NCBI GenBank assembly: GCA_964196055.1
Contig: CAXMSF010000290.1
Span: 1 to 28,189 of the forward strand
Length of the DNA: 28,189 nt
From: JAFDEI01 sp964196055
GTDB taxonomy: Bacteria > Myxococcota_A > UBA9160 > SMWR01
Direction of reading: 5' to 3'
The notes below the pieces were generated by a model. It saw only the letters and a program-made list of their open reading frames with translations. It made no database searches and was not told where the DNA came from. Shown here in pieces: positions 6,745 through 14,175 of this stretch (the first letter of the stretch is position 1; each line of letters starts with the position of its first letter). Position numbers and translations under genes: made by a program.

Positions 6745-7313
6745 CCCTTCTCTCCATTCTCCGGCGCGTAGTCGACGCTCGCGAGATCCGCGAGTTCGCT
6801 GCGCATGCGCGCCAACGCGCGGTGCAGATGGCTCTTCACGGTCCCGATCGGTTTCTCGAGCACTTCGGCGCATTCCCGAACCCGCAATCCCTCGAGGTGG
6901 ACCAGTACGAAGACATCGCGTTGACTGCGCGTGAGTTTCCCGAGTGCAGCCGCGATCCGGCGTTGCAAGCCCGGGTCTCGAGTCGGATCGGGAAACGGAT
7001 CAGGCGGTTCGGCTAGCGACCCGCTGTCCCAGAAATCGCGGATGCCACGCCAGCGCCGATAGCTGTAGGCCTGACGAAGCAGAATCCGGTAGAACCAGGT
7101 CTCGAGTTTGGCCTCGCCGCGAAATCTCGGCAGACCGCGAAAGGCCTTCACGAACGCATCCTGCGTCACATCTTCCGCTGCGGCCGCATCCCCCCCTACG
7201 AGTCGCCACGCCAGGCGCAGTGCACGCTCCCGGTGGGAGTGGACCAGCGCCTCGAAACGCCGCTCGAGATCGGGATCCACCCGGCTACTTTCCAACACGG
7301 CGACCGACTCCAC
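6741..7313 (-). CDS. ECF-family RNA polymerase sigma factor
   Basis: A 190-residue sigma-70 family protein of the extracytoplasmic-function group. Region 2 spans about residues 15-85 (DVTQDAFVKAFRGLPRFRG, ETWFYRILLRQAYSYRR). Region 4 spans about 120-175 (LTRSQRDVFVLVHLEGL, then the helix-turn-helix ECAEVLEKPIGTVKSHLHRALARMR). GTG at 7313 is chosen because GAGAGG lies five bases upstream; GTG at 7319 would add two residues but has no spaced ribosome site. It starts 23 bases after the ZnuA-like gene stop and is coupled by ATGA to the putative anti-sigma gene. I infer that it is released by an envelope or metal signal and activates this operon or others. Confidence 0.93.
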   Translation of the reverse strand: MESVAVLESSRVDPDLERRFEALVHSHRERALRLAWRLVGGDAAAAEDVTQDAFVKAFRGLPRFRGEAKLETWFYRILLRQAYSYRRWRGIRDFWDSGSLAEPPDPFPDPTRDPGLQRRIAAALGKLTRSQRDVFVLVHLEGLRVRECAEVLEKPIGTVKSHLHRALARMRSELADLASVDYAPENGEKG

Positions 7314-7336
7314 TGACACCTCTCGAACCGTCCGCC

Positions 7337-8320
7337 CTATTCGACGCTCGAGGGCGGCGGGCGGTTTACCTCCAGTGATTCGAATTCTTCGGCATTTCGA
7401 CGCATCCGGTCGAGATAATCACCCGATTCAGAAGGGCGCGCACAGGGATCGAACACGTGACTGCGCACGCCGAGACGCTCCAGGAGCGCTTTGCTCGCCG
7501 ATTCCGGGGCCGCCTCCCAGAGCATCCACCGGGCCGGATGCTCGGCGAGAGCGTCCCGGAATTCCGCCCACATCGCCTCCGTCGGCACCTCCTGTGGCTC
7601 CCAATGCAACGACCGCGCGTTCAGATCGTAGGCGCGGATGAAATAGGGGTAGACGGGGTGGGAAAAGAACAGCGGGGCGCCGCCGAGTTCCTGCGCGGCC
7701 ACCGCGAAGCGACGCTCCAGGCCGCGCAGGTCACGCTCGAGCGCGGCGAATCCGCTCTCGAAATGTACGGCCGCGCTCGGCCGGACCGTAATCAGTGCGT
7801 CCGCGACGGCACGCGCTTGCGCGATCGCGAGTTCCGGGTCGAGCCACGTCATCGGAGCCACTCCAGCATGGGCGTGCTCGCCTTCGGGTCCGTGAGCGTG
7901 CTGGACCCCGCCGCTGTCACGCAGCTGTCGCTTTCGAAATCCGACCGAGGTGTCGACCAGCCTACGCCGCGACAACGATGCGCGCTCCAGCCATTGCGCG
8001 TAGCCGTCGCCGTTCAACAGCACCAGATCGGCCGCCTGATACTCCGCCACGACCTCCGCGCTGGGCGACCATTCCGCAGGATCGATCCCGGTTGGGATCG
8101 GGAAGCGCACGTCGACCGCGTCACCGCCGATCCGCTCCGCGAAATACTGGAGCGGATACGCCACCGCAAATACCCGAAGCCGTTCATCGCGCGCACTCGC
8201 TTCGGTTCCCGGCGGCCTCTCCGCTTCACCCGGTTCGCATGCGACTGCGAATGCGAGTCCAACCAGACCGGCGATCGCTGCGACGATCGGCCCCCATCCG
8301 CTCATCGATCCGGACCTCAT
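7337..8320 (-). CDS. ZnuA-like metal ABC transporter substrate-binding lipoprotein, atypical metal site
   Basis: A 327-residue exported lipoprotein: a hydrophobic segment ends in the lipobox AVAC, near residue 28. The body follows the cluster A-I (ZnuA/TroA) fold: FAVAYPLQYFAERIGGD, a mid-protein His-rich loop (HAHGPEGEHAHAG) and FFSHPVYPYFIRAYDL near the third metal ligand. Two positions where ZnuA has His look changed: DPAEWSP instead of DPHxWxP, and PMTWLDP instead of DPHxWLDP. Metal binding may therefore be altered or rely on the His-rich loop. The start ATG overlaps the FtsX-type permease stop as ATGA. Its partners are an FtsX permease and LolD-like ATPase, not ZnuB/ZnuC, so ordinary zinc import is doubtful. 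The family is secure; the role is open. Confidence 0.82.
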   Translation of the reverse strand: MRSGSMSGWGPIVAAIAGLVGLAFAVACEPGEAERPPGTEASARDERLRVFAVAYPLQYFAERIGGDAVDVRFPIPTGIDPAEWSPSAEVVAEYQAADLVLLNGDGYAQWLERASLSRRRLVDTSVGFRKRQLRDSGGVQHAHGPEGEHAHAGVAPMTWLDPELAIAQARAVADALITVRPSAAVHFESGFAALERDLRGLERRFAVAAQELGGAPLFFSHPVYPYFIRAYDLNARSLHWEPQEVPTEAMWAEFRDALAEHPARWMLWEAAPESASKALLERLGVRSHVFDPCARPSESGDYLDRMRRNAEEFESLEVNRPPPSSVE

Positions 8321-9498
8321 GATGTGATCCACATCCGAATCGCCTCGGATCCATAGCGGCTCGCGAGTACGGCGAGCACGCCCGCGAACGCCGCGCCGAG
8401 CACGAGCACGACCACGATCTCCGACACCAGAATCGCGGCCACGCGCGCGGGCGAGCCACCGATCTTCACGATGGTCTCGATCTCGCGCTCCCGCAATCGC
8501 AAAGACAGCAGGAACACCAGCGCGGCCGTGGCAAGCGTTCCCGCGCCTGCGAAACCGATCGCCGCAACCACGTAGGCCCGCACGGTGAAGATCGTGTCGA
8601 GCAACTCCGTCATCACTATCGCAGGGCGCACGATCTGCGTTGCCACCCCGGGTCGCTCGAAACGGCCCATCAGCAACACGCCTGATTTATCATCGTGGGG
8701 CACCGCGATCACCCCAGTCAATGGGTACTCGCTGAGGTCACCGTGAAAGTGGAAGGAATCGATGTTTTCGGGGGTAATCTCGTTGTACTGCACGACCGAG
8801 GCGTTGGCCGTAATCAGATCCCCTTCCTGCTTCAGCACCGCGGCCGCCGCACCGGCCGCCGCGAGGTCTTGATGTCCGTGGCCGAGTCCCTGGATGATCC
8901 AGCTCGTCTTCACGTCGACGAAGACGACCTGGTCATCGGGGGTGTGCGACGCTGCGAAAACGCCGACCACCCGCATCCGCAGCGGGTACACCCCAGCGAG
9001 ATCGAAGAGGCTCTCGGGAGACGACAGCACCGTATCGCCGGCTCCGACAGCGAGATCAGCGGCCGCGCGTGCACCGAGCACACACTCCCCGACGACCGCC
9101 ATGCGCCGGCCCTCCGCTAGCCTTAGACCGCGGAAGTCGAAATACTCGAGCGACGTTCCCACGATCGGGTGGGTGCGGGCACGAAAGCGCGCATCGAGTG
9201 GAATGGGTTGCGCGAGCCCGGAATCCTCGATCGCCTCGACCTCCGCCCACGCGATCGCATCCGGGACGTCCGACTCGAAATAGAGCGAACTCAACACCAG
9301 TTCGAGTGGACTGCCCATTGCGCCGACCAACAGTGGCGTCGCTTCGGCACGCGCCGTCAGCTGTTCGGCGCTCTGACCAACCAGGACATTGAGGCCCACC
9401 GGCAGGAACACGATCAGGGCGATCGACGCGACCAGAATGACGGTCTTGACGCGGTAGTGCGCTAGGTAGCGCCACGCCAGGAAGAGAACGTCCGTCAC
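8317..9498 (-). CDS. FtsX/MacB-type ABC transporter permease
   Basis: A 393-residue membrane protein. One transmembrane helix is near the N-terminus (about 18-38), followed by a large extracytoplasmic domain (about 40-300) containing a His-bearing stretch (GLGHGHQDL, SFHFHGD). Two hydrophobic helices then flank the FtsX-family signature LRLREREIETIVKIGG near the C-terminus. Typical FtsX-fold permeases have a fourth helix; here the protein ends about ten residues after the third, so it looks short. The ATP-binding gene upstream and the ZnuA-like lipoprotein gene downstream both overlap it by ATGA, so the three should form one complex. Such permeases usually do mechanical work on lipoproteins or periplasmic partners instead of solute uptake. 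The substrate is unknown. Confidence 0.87.
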   Translation of the reverse strand: MTDVLFLAWRYLAHYRVKTVILVASIALIVFLPVGLNVLVGQSAEQLTARAEATPLLVGAMGSPLELVLSSLYFESDVPDAIAWAEVEAIEDSGLAQPIPLDARFRARTHPIVGTSLEYFDFRGLRLAEGRRMAVVGECVLGARAAADLAVGAGDTVLSSPESLFDLAGVYPLRMRVVGVFAASHTPDDQVVFVDVKTSWIIQGLGHGHQDLAAAGAAAAVLKQEGDLITANASVVQYNEITPENIDSFHFHGDLSEYPLTGVIAVPHDDKSGVLLMGRFERPGVATQIVRPAIVMTELLDTIFTVRAYVVAAIGFAGAGTLATAALVFLLSLRLREREIETIVKIGGSPARVAAILVSEIVVVLVLGAAFAGVLAVLASRYGSEAIRMWITS

Positions 9499-10166
9499 GA
9501 CTTCACCCGCTCGGCGTGGAACTCCTTCACGTCGATCACGCGCGCGAAGCGATCGAGCAAATCGCGGTCGTGGGTCACCACGATCAATGTGGAGTGAGAA
9601 TCGCTCGCCTGCTCGAAAAGAATATCGAGTACACGCTGCTTGTTGTCCGGATCGAGATTGCCGGTCGGCTCGTCAGCGAGCAAAAGTTTCGGCTCGGCGA
9701 TGAGCGCGCGGCAGACGGCAGCACGCTGTTTTTCGCCCTGCGAGAGCTTCCGGGCCTTGCGGTCGAGCTTGTTCGAAACGCCGACGCATTCAGCGAGCGC
9801 CAACGCCCGCGAACGAACGTCCGAATCGAGCGTCAGTCCCGGGTGGATACGGTACGGCAACAGCACGTTATCGAGGACGCTCAGATACTCGAGTAGCTCG
9901 AACTCCTGGAAGACCAGTCCGAGGTTTCGGATGCGAAATTCGCGCCGAGCGGCGTCATCGAGAAGATTCACTGGGGTGCCATTCGTCGTCACCGTGCCGC
10001 TCGCGGGTAACGAAATGCCGGCGATGAGCTGCAGCAGCGTGGTCTTGCCCGAGCCACTGGGCCCGATGACCGCCACCGATTCACCACGCGCGACCTCGAG
10101 CATCGGGATTCGGAGCGCGAAGCCCCCGACCGGATATCGGAATTCGACCTCGGAGAGCTGCACCAT
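9495..10166 (-). CDS. LolD/MacB-type ABC transporter ATP-binding protein
   Basis: A 223-residue ATPase subunit. The Walker A motif GPSGSGKTT begins at residue 35 (Lys41), the Q-loop is in VFQEFELLEYLSVLDNV, the signature is KLSQGEKQRAAVCRAL, Walker B is LLLADEPTGNLD, and the switch His is in IVVTHDRD. The sequence type is that of LolD/MacB/FtsE ATPases, which pair with FtsX-fold permeases, and the overlapping next gene is one. The start is uncertain: ATG at 10166 is used, but GTG at 10163 or 10178 is possible because GAGG lies very close. It begins 17 bases after the upstream membrane-protein stop. Confidence 0.93.
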   Translation of the reverse strand: MVQLSEVEFRYPVGGFALRIPMLEVARGESVAVIGPSGSGKTTLLQLIAGISLPASGTVTTNGTPVNLLDDAARREFRIRNLGLVFQEFELLEYLSVLDNVLLPYRIHPGLTLDSDVRSRALALAECVGVSNKLDRKARKLSQGEKQRAAVCRALIAEPKLLLADEPTGNLDPDNKQRVLDILFEQASDSHSTLIVVTHDRDLLDRFARVIDVKEFHAERVKS

Positions 10167-10182
10167 CGCCTCGACCGGCACC

Positions 10183-11934
10183 TTAGAGGCGCTCCTCTTG
10201 AAGTAGTTCGAGAGCCGTGATCTTCCAGTGCCCCGCAATCGGCTCGAGAGTCACGTCTGCCTGATACTGATTCTGCCGATTATGGATGTGCCCCCAATGG
10301 CCGACCGAGCCCATCACGTTCCAGGTGCCCCGCGCAACGAAGCCCGCCGCTGAGGCCAGATCCGTGACTTCGACCGAGAGCAGCTCGACCTGCTTTACCT
10401 TCGCCCGAGCACCACCCTGGCTCGCCAGTTCCAGGCTCCGCCGCGTCTCCAGATAGATCTCGGTTAGAAGGTCCCCCGTGACACTGCGCTCGAGCGTGTC
10501 GTAGATCGCACCCTCGTCCCGGAAGTCGAACGCTCGATAGACGTTGTGGAGCACCGCCGAGAGAATCTCCGCAGCCTCGCCTTCATCGACCGTGACTCGA
10601 CGCATCTCCATGAAGGACGCCGTGAGCAGCAATGCGAGAACTCCACACGCCACCCAGCCGGCGAATTGCGGCGACCTCCCACGAATCCTCCCGACCACCA
10701 GTCTCGTCACCACGACAGCAAACAGCAGCCCCAGCCAGGGCGCCGCCCCCGCGACGATTCGAGCCGTCCTGCTCGCCGGCGGCGCCACGGGCGAGAGGGT
10801 TGGCAGCGTGGGGTGCTTCAGGAAATTCTGCCAACGCAGCACCCGGTCACCGGGATCGAGCATGAACCTGAGCGGCCCGGCTTCATCGGTTGCAGCCGCG
10901 GGCACCCGCGTGATCCGCGAACTGAACAGGTCCCATGTCAAGCTGGCTTCGTTGGGCAAGCCCGATGTCGACGCCACGAAGATCACTCCCAGCGTCGCCG
11001 AATAGGGATCGAGGTCTTCGGGCGGGTCGACCACCCGACTGCTCCGCAATGTCCGCCGCAGAAAATGAACGCGGTCGAAGGTGGGATCGACCGACTCGCC
11101 GTCGATCGTCAGCGCGATGTGCTCGGCCAGGAATTCCACCGCGCGTCGCTTCAGCTCCTGCTGTTGCTCGACCGCGATGACCGCCTCTCCGCGAACCCCG
11201 AGGTCGACCCACTGCTGGAGGTCGAAGGGCCTCGCGACGATTTCGACGCGCACCTCGTAGGGCTCGGCATAGAGGAAGACGTTGAGCGGCGCATCGTACT
11301 GGCGCTTGAGATTCCTGGTGCGGAATTGCGAATACCACGGATCTTGCCAATCGAGATCGAGGCGAGCCGAGCCGCTCATGTACCGGAAATCGTTTACGGC
11401 CAACCCCTGGTGATAGACGACGAAACCGATATTCGGCCGGACGTTCTCGGTGGAAAATATCGCCTCGAACTCCAGTGAGGCCGGCCGACCTGCGAACGGG
11501 TAGTCGAGGACCGCGTAGAGCACCGCCTCGGACTCGTCCGCCGGAGCGGCGGCCATCGGCTCACCCGTGATTTCGTCGCGCCGCACCCTAGTCCGCTTTT
11601 CGAGGCTCACCACCCGGCCGGACAATCGTTCACCCCGGCCAGTGCGGATCACGAGGTCCTCGCCGAAGAACTCCGGCAACCGATCGCTGAGCGCCTCGGA
11701 GCCGAGACCGAGCTTTTCGTGGAGTTCGTCGGGCAACAGCTTCCGAAACGCGCGCAAATCGGAAGATCCCACCTCGAGTTCGACTCGCACCGACGCCTCA
11801 TCCACGAAGAATTCCGCGATCGTCGTCGCCGACATCGCACGCGTAAGCATGATCGCGTCTGCGAGCGCCGGGGTCGGCGGCAGACACAGAAACAGCAATC
11901 CCAAGAGACGGAAGAGTCGACGATCCACGCGCAT
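10183..11934 (-). CDS. Exported membrane protein of unknown function linked to an ABC transporter
   Basis: A 583-residue protein I do not recognise. A signal peptide is clear (MRVDRRLF, hydrophobic core, PALADA, about 1-26). Residues about 27-400 form an extracytoplasmic region; its start (MSATTIAEFFVDEASVRVELEVG) faintly recalls the N-terminal part of HupE/UreJ-like proteins. Two transmembrane helices follow near 410-455. The C-terminal part of about 130 residues, from VTVDEGEAAEILSAVLHNVY to the end, looks like a compact alpha/beta domain and is rich in conserved-looking aromatic residues (GTWNVMGSVGHWGH). The start is the ATG just before the signal peptide; a longer frame to 12006 has no signal peptide at its start. 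It is the first gene of the ABC cassette, 17 bases before the ATPase. I infer a periplasmic adaptor or receptor for that transporter. Confidence 0.7.
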   Translation of the reverse strand: MRVDRRLFRLLGLLFLCLPPTPALADAIMLTRAMSATTIAEFFVDEASVRVELEVGSSDLRAFRKLLPDELHEKLGLGSEALSDRLPEFFGEDLVIRTGRGERLSGRVVSLEKRTRVRRDEITGEPMAAAPADESEAVLYAVLDYPFAGRPASLEFEAIFSTENVRPNIGFVVYHQGLAVNDFRYMSGSARLDLDWQDPWYSQFRTRNLKRQYDAPLNVFLYAEPYEVRVEIVARPFDLQQWVDLGVRGEAVIAVEQQQELKRRAVEFLAEHIALTIDGESVDPTFDRVHFLRRTLRSSRVVDPPEDLDPYSATLGVIFVASTSGLPNEASLTWDLFSSRITRVPAAATDEAGPLRFMLDPGDRVLRWQNFLKHPTLPTLSPVAPPASRTARIVAGAAPWLGLLFAVVVTRLVVGRIRGRSPQFAGWVACGVLALLLTASFMEMRRVTVDEGEAAEILSAVLHNVYRAFDFRDEGAIYDTLERSVTGDLLTEIYLETRRSLELASQGGARAKVKQVELLSVEVTDLASAAGFVARGTWNVMGSVGHWGHIHNRQNQYQADVTLEPIAGHWKITALELLQEERL

Positions 11935-12002
11935 AGTCGTACACGCACGAGGCGCCGTTGCCAATCCTTGCCCAATCTCTGGATCGCGCTGAATATCGAA
12001 GA

Positions 12003-12266
12003 TCAACCGCCGGCGGCCGCCTTCACGAACGCGACGACATCGCCCTCCCCCAGGCGTGTCTTCATGCCACGCTGGTAATTCATCAGCACCCCGTTTACCG
12101 CGATCGCGGTGACCCGCGTGAGCTTCGCGAAATCGGCGCCCACATCGCCGAATCGGCTCTCGACGGTACGGACCACGTCCGCGACCGTCTCGGGGCCCTC
12201 CAGTTCGAGACGGGGAACACCCAACGCTTTGCTCATCTCGTAGGTCAATTGAAGCGTTACGGGCAT
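12003..12266 (-). CDS. MoaD/ThiS-family sulfur-carrier protein
   Basis: An 87-residue ubiquitin-fold protein ending in AAAGG, the C-terminal Gly-Gly that is adenylated and thiocarboxylated in MoaD and ThiS. Other family marks are VADVVRTVESRFG and the terminal strand GEGDVVAFVKAAAGG. Sulfur carriers of this type donate the dithiolene sulfur of molybdopterin or the related tungsten cofactor. It lies 25 bases downstream of the aldehyde:ferredoxin oxidoreductase, with GAAGGGG before the ATG. That pairing (an AOR with its own MoaD-like protein) is common in tungsten enzymes and supports a role in cofactor supply. ThiS or a protein-modifier role cannot be excluded. Confidence 0.85.
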   Translation of the reverse strand: MPVTLQLTYEMSKALGVPRLELEGPETVADVVRTVESRFGDVGADFAKLTRVTAIAVNGVLMNYQRGMKTRLGEGDVVAFVKAAAGG

Positions 12267-12291
12267 CGGCAGCCCCTTCGTTCTGAATGGC

Positions 12292-14175
12292 TCAAATCCG
12301 GACCTGCAAGCGCTCGAGCGTGCGCTTGGTGGGAACGCCCTGTGCGTCCCAACCGCGGTTCTTGTAGTACTTCGGAAGCAATTGTCCAAGCGGGTGCCCG
12401 CTCTGCATGTGCTTGAAGGTCGGCTCGTGAAGGATCCGACCGGGCAGCGTGTCGTCTGCGGCCGTGAACCCCTCGCGTAGGTTGTACATCCGCTCGAGAT
12501 TGAAGATCCGCGCGCCGATCTCCTGGATATGACCACCCGAGAACTTCTGGCCGGTGATGTAGCTGAGCCATTTCTCGAACCACAGCATCGGCGGCCCCTT
12601 CATCCCCATCGCGGTGCGGAGAAGCGGGCCCATGTTCTCGAACGCAAGAACAAGCGCCCGATAACGAATCGAATTCGGATTCATCTCGTGGACCGCCTTG
12701 GGAACGATCCCGTAGGTCGTGAAGATACAGAGAACCATCGAGTTGATCGCGCATGCGAGATTCTGCTGTACCACCGGAATGTCGGCCTTCAACTTGAGGT
12801 TCTGCGGGTTGATCGTCAATGGACCCACCGATTCCATGTACATGCTCGCACCCTGAACGTGGCAGCCGCCTCGGTTCGTGGTCGCGTACTCGACTCCCTG
12901 AGCAAACGAACCGCGCGGATCGTAGGCCGAGAGTTCGAGTCCCTTCACGTGCATCGCAAACTCCTCGCCGCCGTACTTCGCACTCATGCGTCGAGTTCCG
13001 TTCGCGAGATCGTCGCCGATTCCGCGGCGGTGCCCGATGTCTCGAATCAGCTCACTCACACCCTCAGGATCCCCGAACGAGATTCCGGCATCGAGGACAC
13101 CGCGATCGTGCAGCTCCATCGCGAAACTGAGCGACGCACCGAGACTGATCGTGTCCATTCCGAGGTCGTCGGCGAGGTAGTTCCATTCGGAGATCTTCTT
13201 CAGGTTCCCGATCTCGAGATTCGATCCCATCAGCGCGAGCGTCTCGTATTCCGGGCCCTTCACGCGCCCGACCCCCTCGACATCGACATCGCGGCCGCAC
13301 GTCACGGGGCAGTGGATGCAGCTCGATTTCACACCGCGAAGTTCGTGATCCTCCATGTACTCCCCGGAAATATCCATCGCCTCGGAAAACGAGCCACGTT
13401 GGAAGTTTCGGGTCGGCAGGATATTGCGTGCGTTGACGGTATTGACGATCGCCCCGGTTCCGAAGCGTTTCATGCTCTCACCCAAAACCGGGTGATCCTT
13501 GAAGAGATTCCGCACTTCCTTCGTGTATTCCTTGAACTTTTCGGGGTCCTCCATGTCGAGCTTGCGCGAGCCCCGGACGCTCACGGCCTTCAGTCGCTTG
13601 GAACCCATGACCGCCCCGACACCGGTCCGACCCGCGATCCGCTCGTTCGAAACGATTCCCGCGTACAGCACCTGATTCTCGCCCGCGGGACCGATTACGG
13701 CGTGGTGCTGCTTCTTCCCGAGACACTCCTGAGTCGCGTAGGTTCCCTTGCCCCACAGTTCGGCTGCGTCGTGAAAGAGCACCTCGTCGCGATCGCCGTC
13801 GATCTCGATTCGCACGGGAGCGTCGGCACGGCGCTCGACGATCAGTATGTCGATACCGGCCTTCTTCATTCCGAGCGCGAACGACCCGCCACAGGTTGCG
13901 TTGCCGATGCCGCCCGTGAGCGGGCTCTTGCACACCACCGCGAAGCGATTGCTCTGCGGAGCCACGGAGCCGTTCAGCGGACCCGTGGCGAAGATCAGCG
14001 GATTGTCGGGCCCGAGCGGATCGATGCCCGCCGGGGTTCGGTCATACAGCAGCCGCGTGCCGTAGCCCTTGCCACCGATGTAGAGCCGAGCAATCTCTTC
14101 GTCGAGCGGCTTGAAGGCAAAACTGCGATTGGCGAGATCGATTTCGAGGACCCGTCCGGCGTATCCCTTGATCAT
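12292..14175 (-). CDS. Aldehyde:ferredoxin oxidoreductase family protein (tungsten/molybdenum)
   Basis: A 627-residue full-length AOR-family enzyme, expected to oxidise an aldehyde (or reduce a carboxylate) with ferredoxin. The N-terminal pterin-binding domain shows YIGGKGYGTRLLYD, CKSPLTGGIGNATCGGSF and GVGAVMGSKRLKAV (about 186-198). The [4Fe-4S] cluster ligands are Cys286, Cys289 and Cys293 in CIHCPVTC, plus a distal Cys in NLACAINSMVLCIF (Cys483, or less likely Cys475). The segment DPRGSFAQGVEYATTNRGG is also typical. Tungsten is usual in this family but is not proven by sequence. The start ATG overlaps the hybrid histidine kinase stop as ATGA, so the kinase and enzyme are co-translated. 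A MoaD-like gene follows. The natural aldehyde is unknown. Confidence 0.95.
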   Translation of the reverse strand: MIKGYAGRVLEIDLANRSFAFKPLDEEIARLYIGGKGYGTRLLYDRTPAGIDPLGPDNPLIFATGPLNGSVAPQSNRFAVVCKSPLTGGIGNATCGGSFALGMKKAGIDILIVERRADAPVRIEIDGDRDEVLFHDAAELWGKGTYATQECLGKKQHHAVIGPAGENQVLYAGIVSNERIAGRTGVGAVMGSKRLKAVSVRGSRKLDMEDPEKFKEYTKEVRNLFKDHPVLGESMKRFGTGAIVNTVNARNILPTRNFQRGSFSEAMDISGEYMEDHELRGVKSSCIHCPVTCGRDVDVEGVGRVKGPEYETLALMGSNLEIGNLKKISEWNYLADDLGMDTISLGASLSFAMELHDRGVLDAGISFGDPEGVSELIRDIGHRRGIGDDLANGTRRMSAKYGGEEFAMHVKGLELSAYDPRGSFAQGVEYATTNRGGCHVQGASMYMESVGPLTINPQNLKLKADIPVVQQNLACAINSMVLCIFTTYGIVPKAVHEMNPNSIRYRALVLAFENMGPLLRTAMGMKGPPMLWFEKWLSYITGQKFSGGHIQEIGARIFNLERMYNLREGFTAADDTLPGRILHEPTFKHMQSGHPLGQLLPKYYKNRGWDAQGVPTKRTLERLQVRI

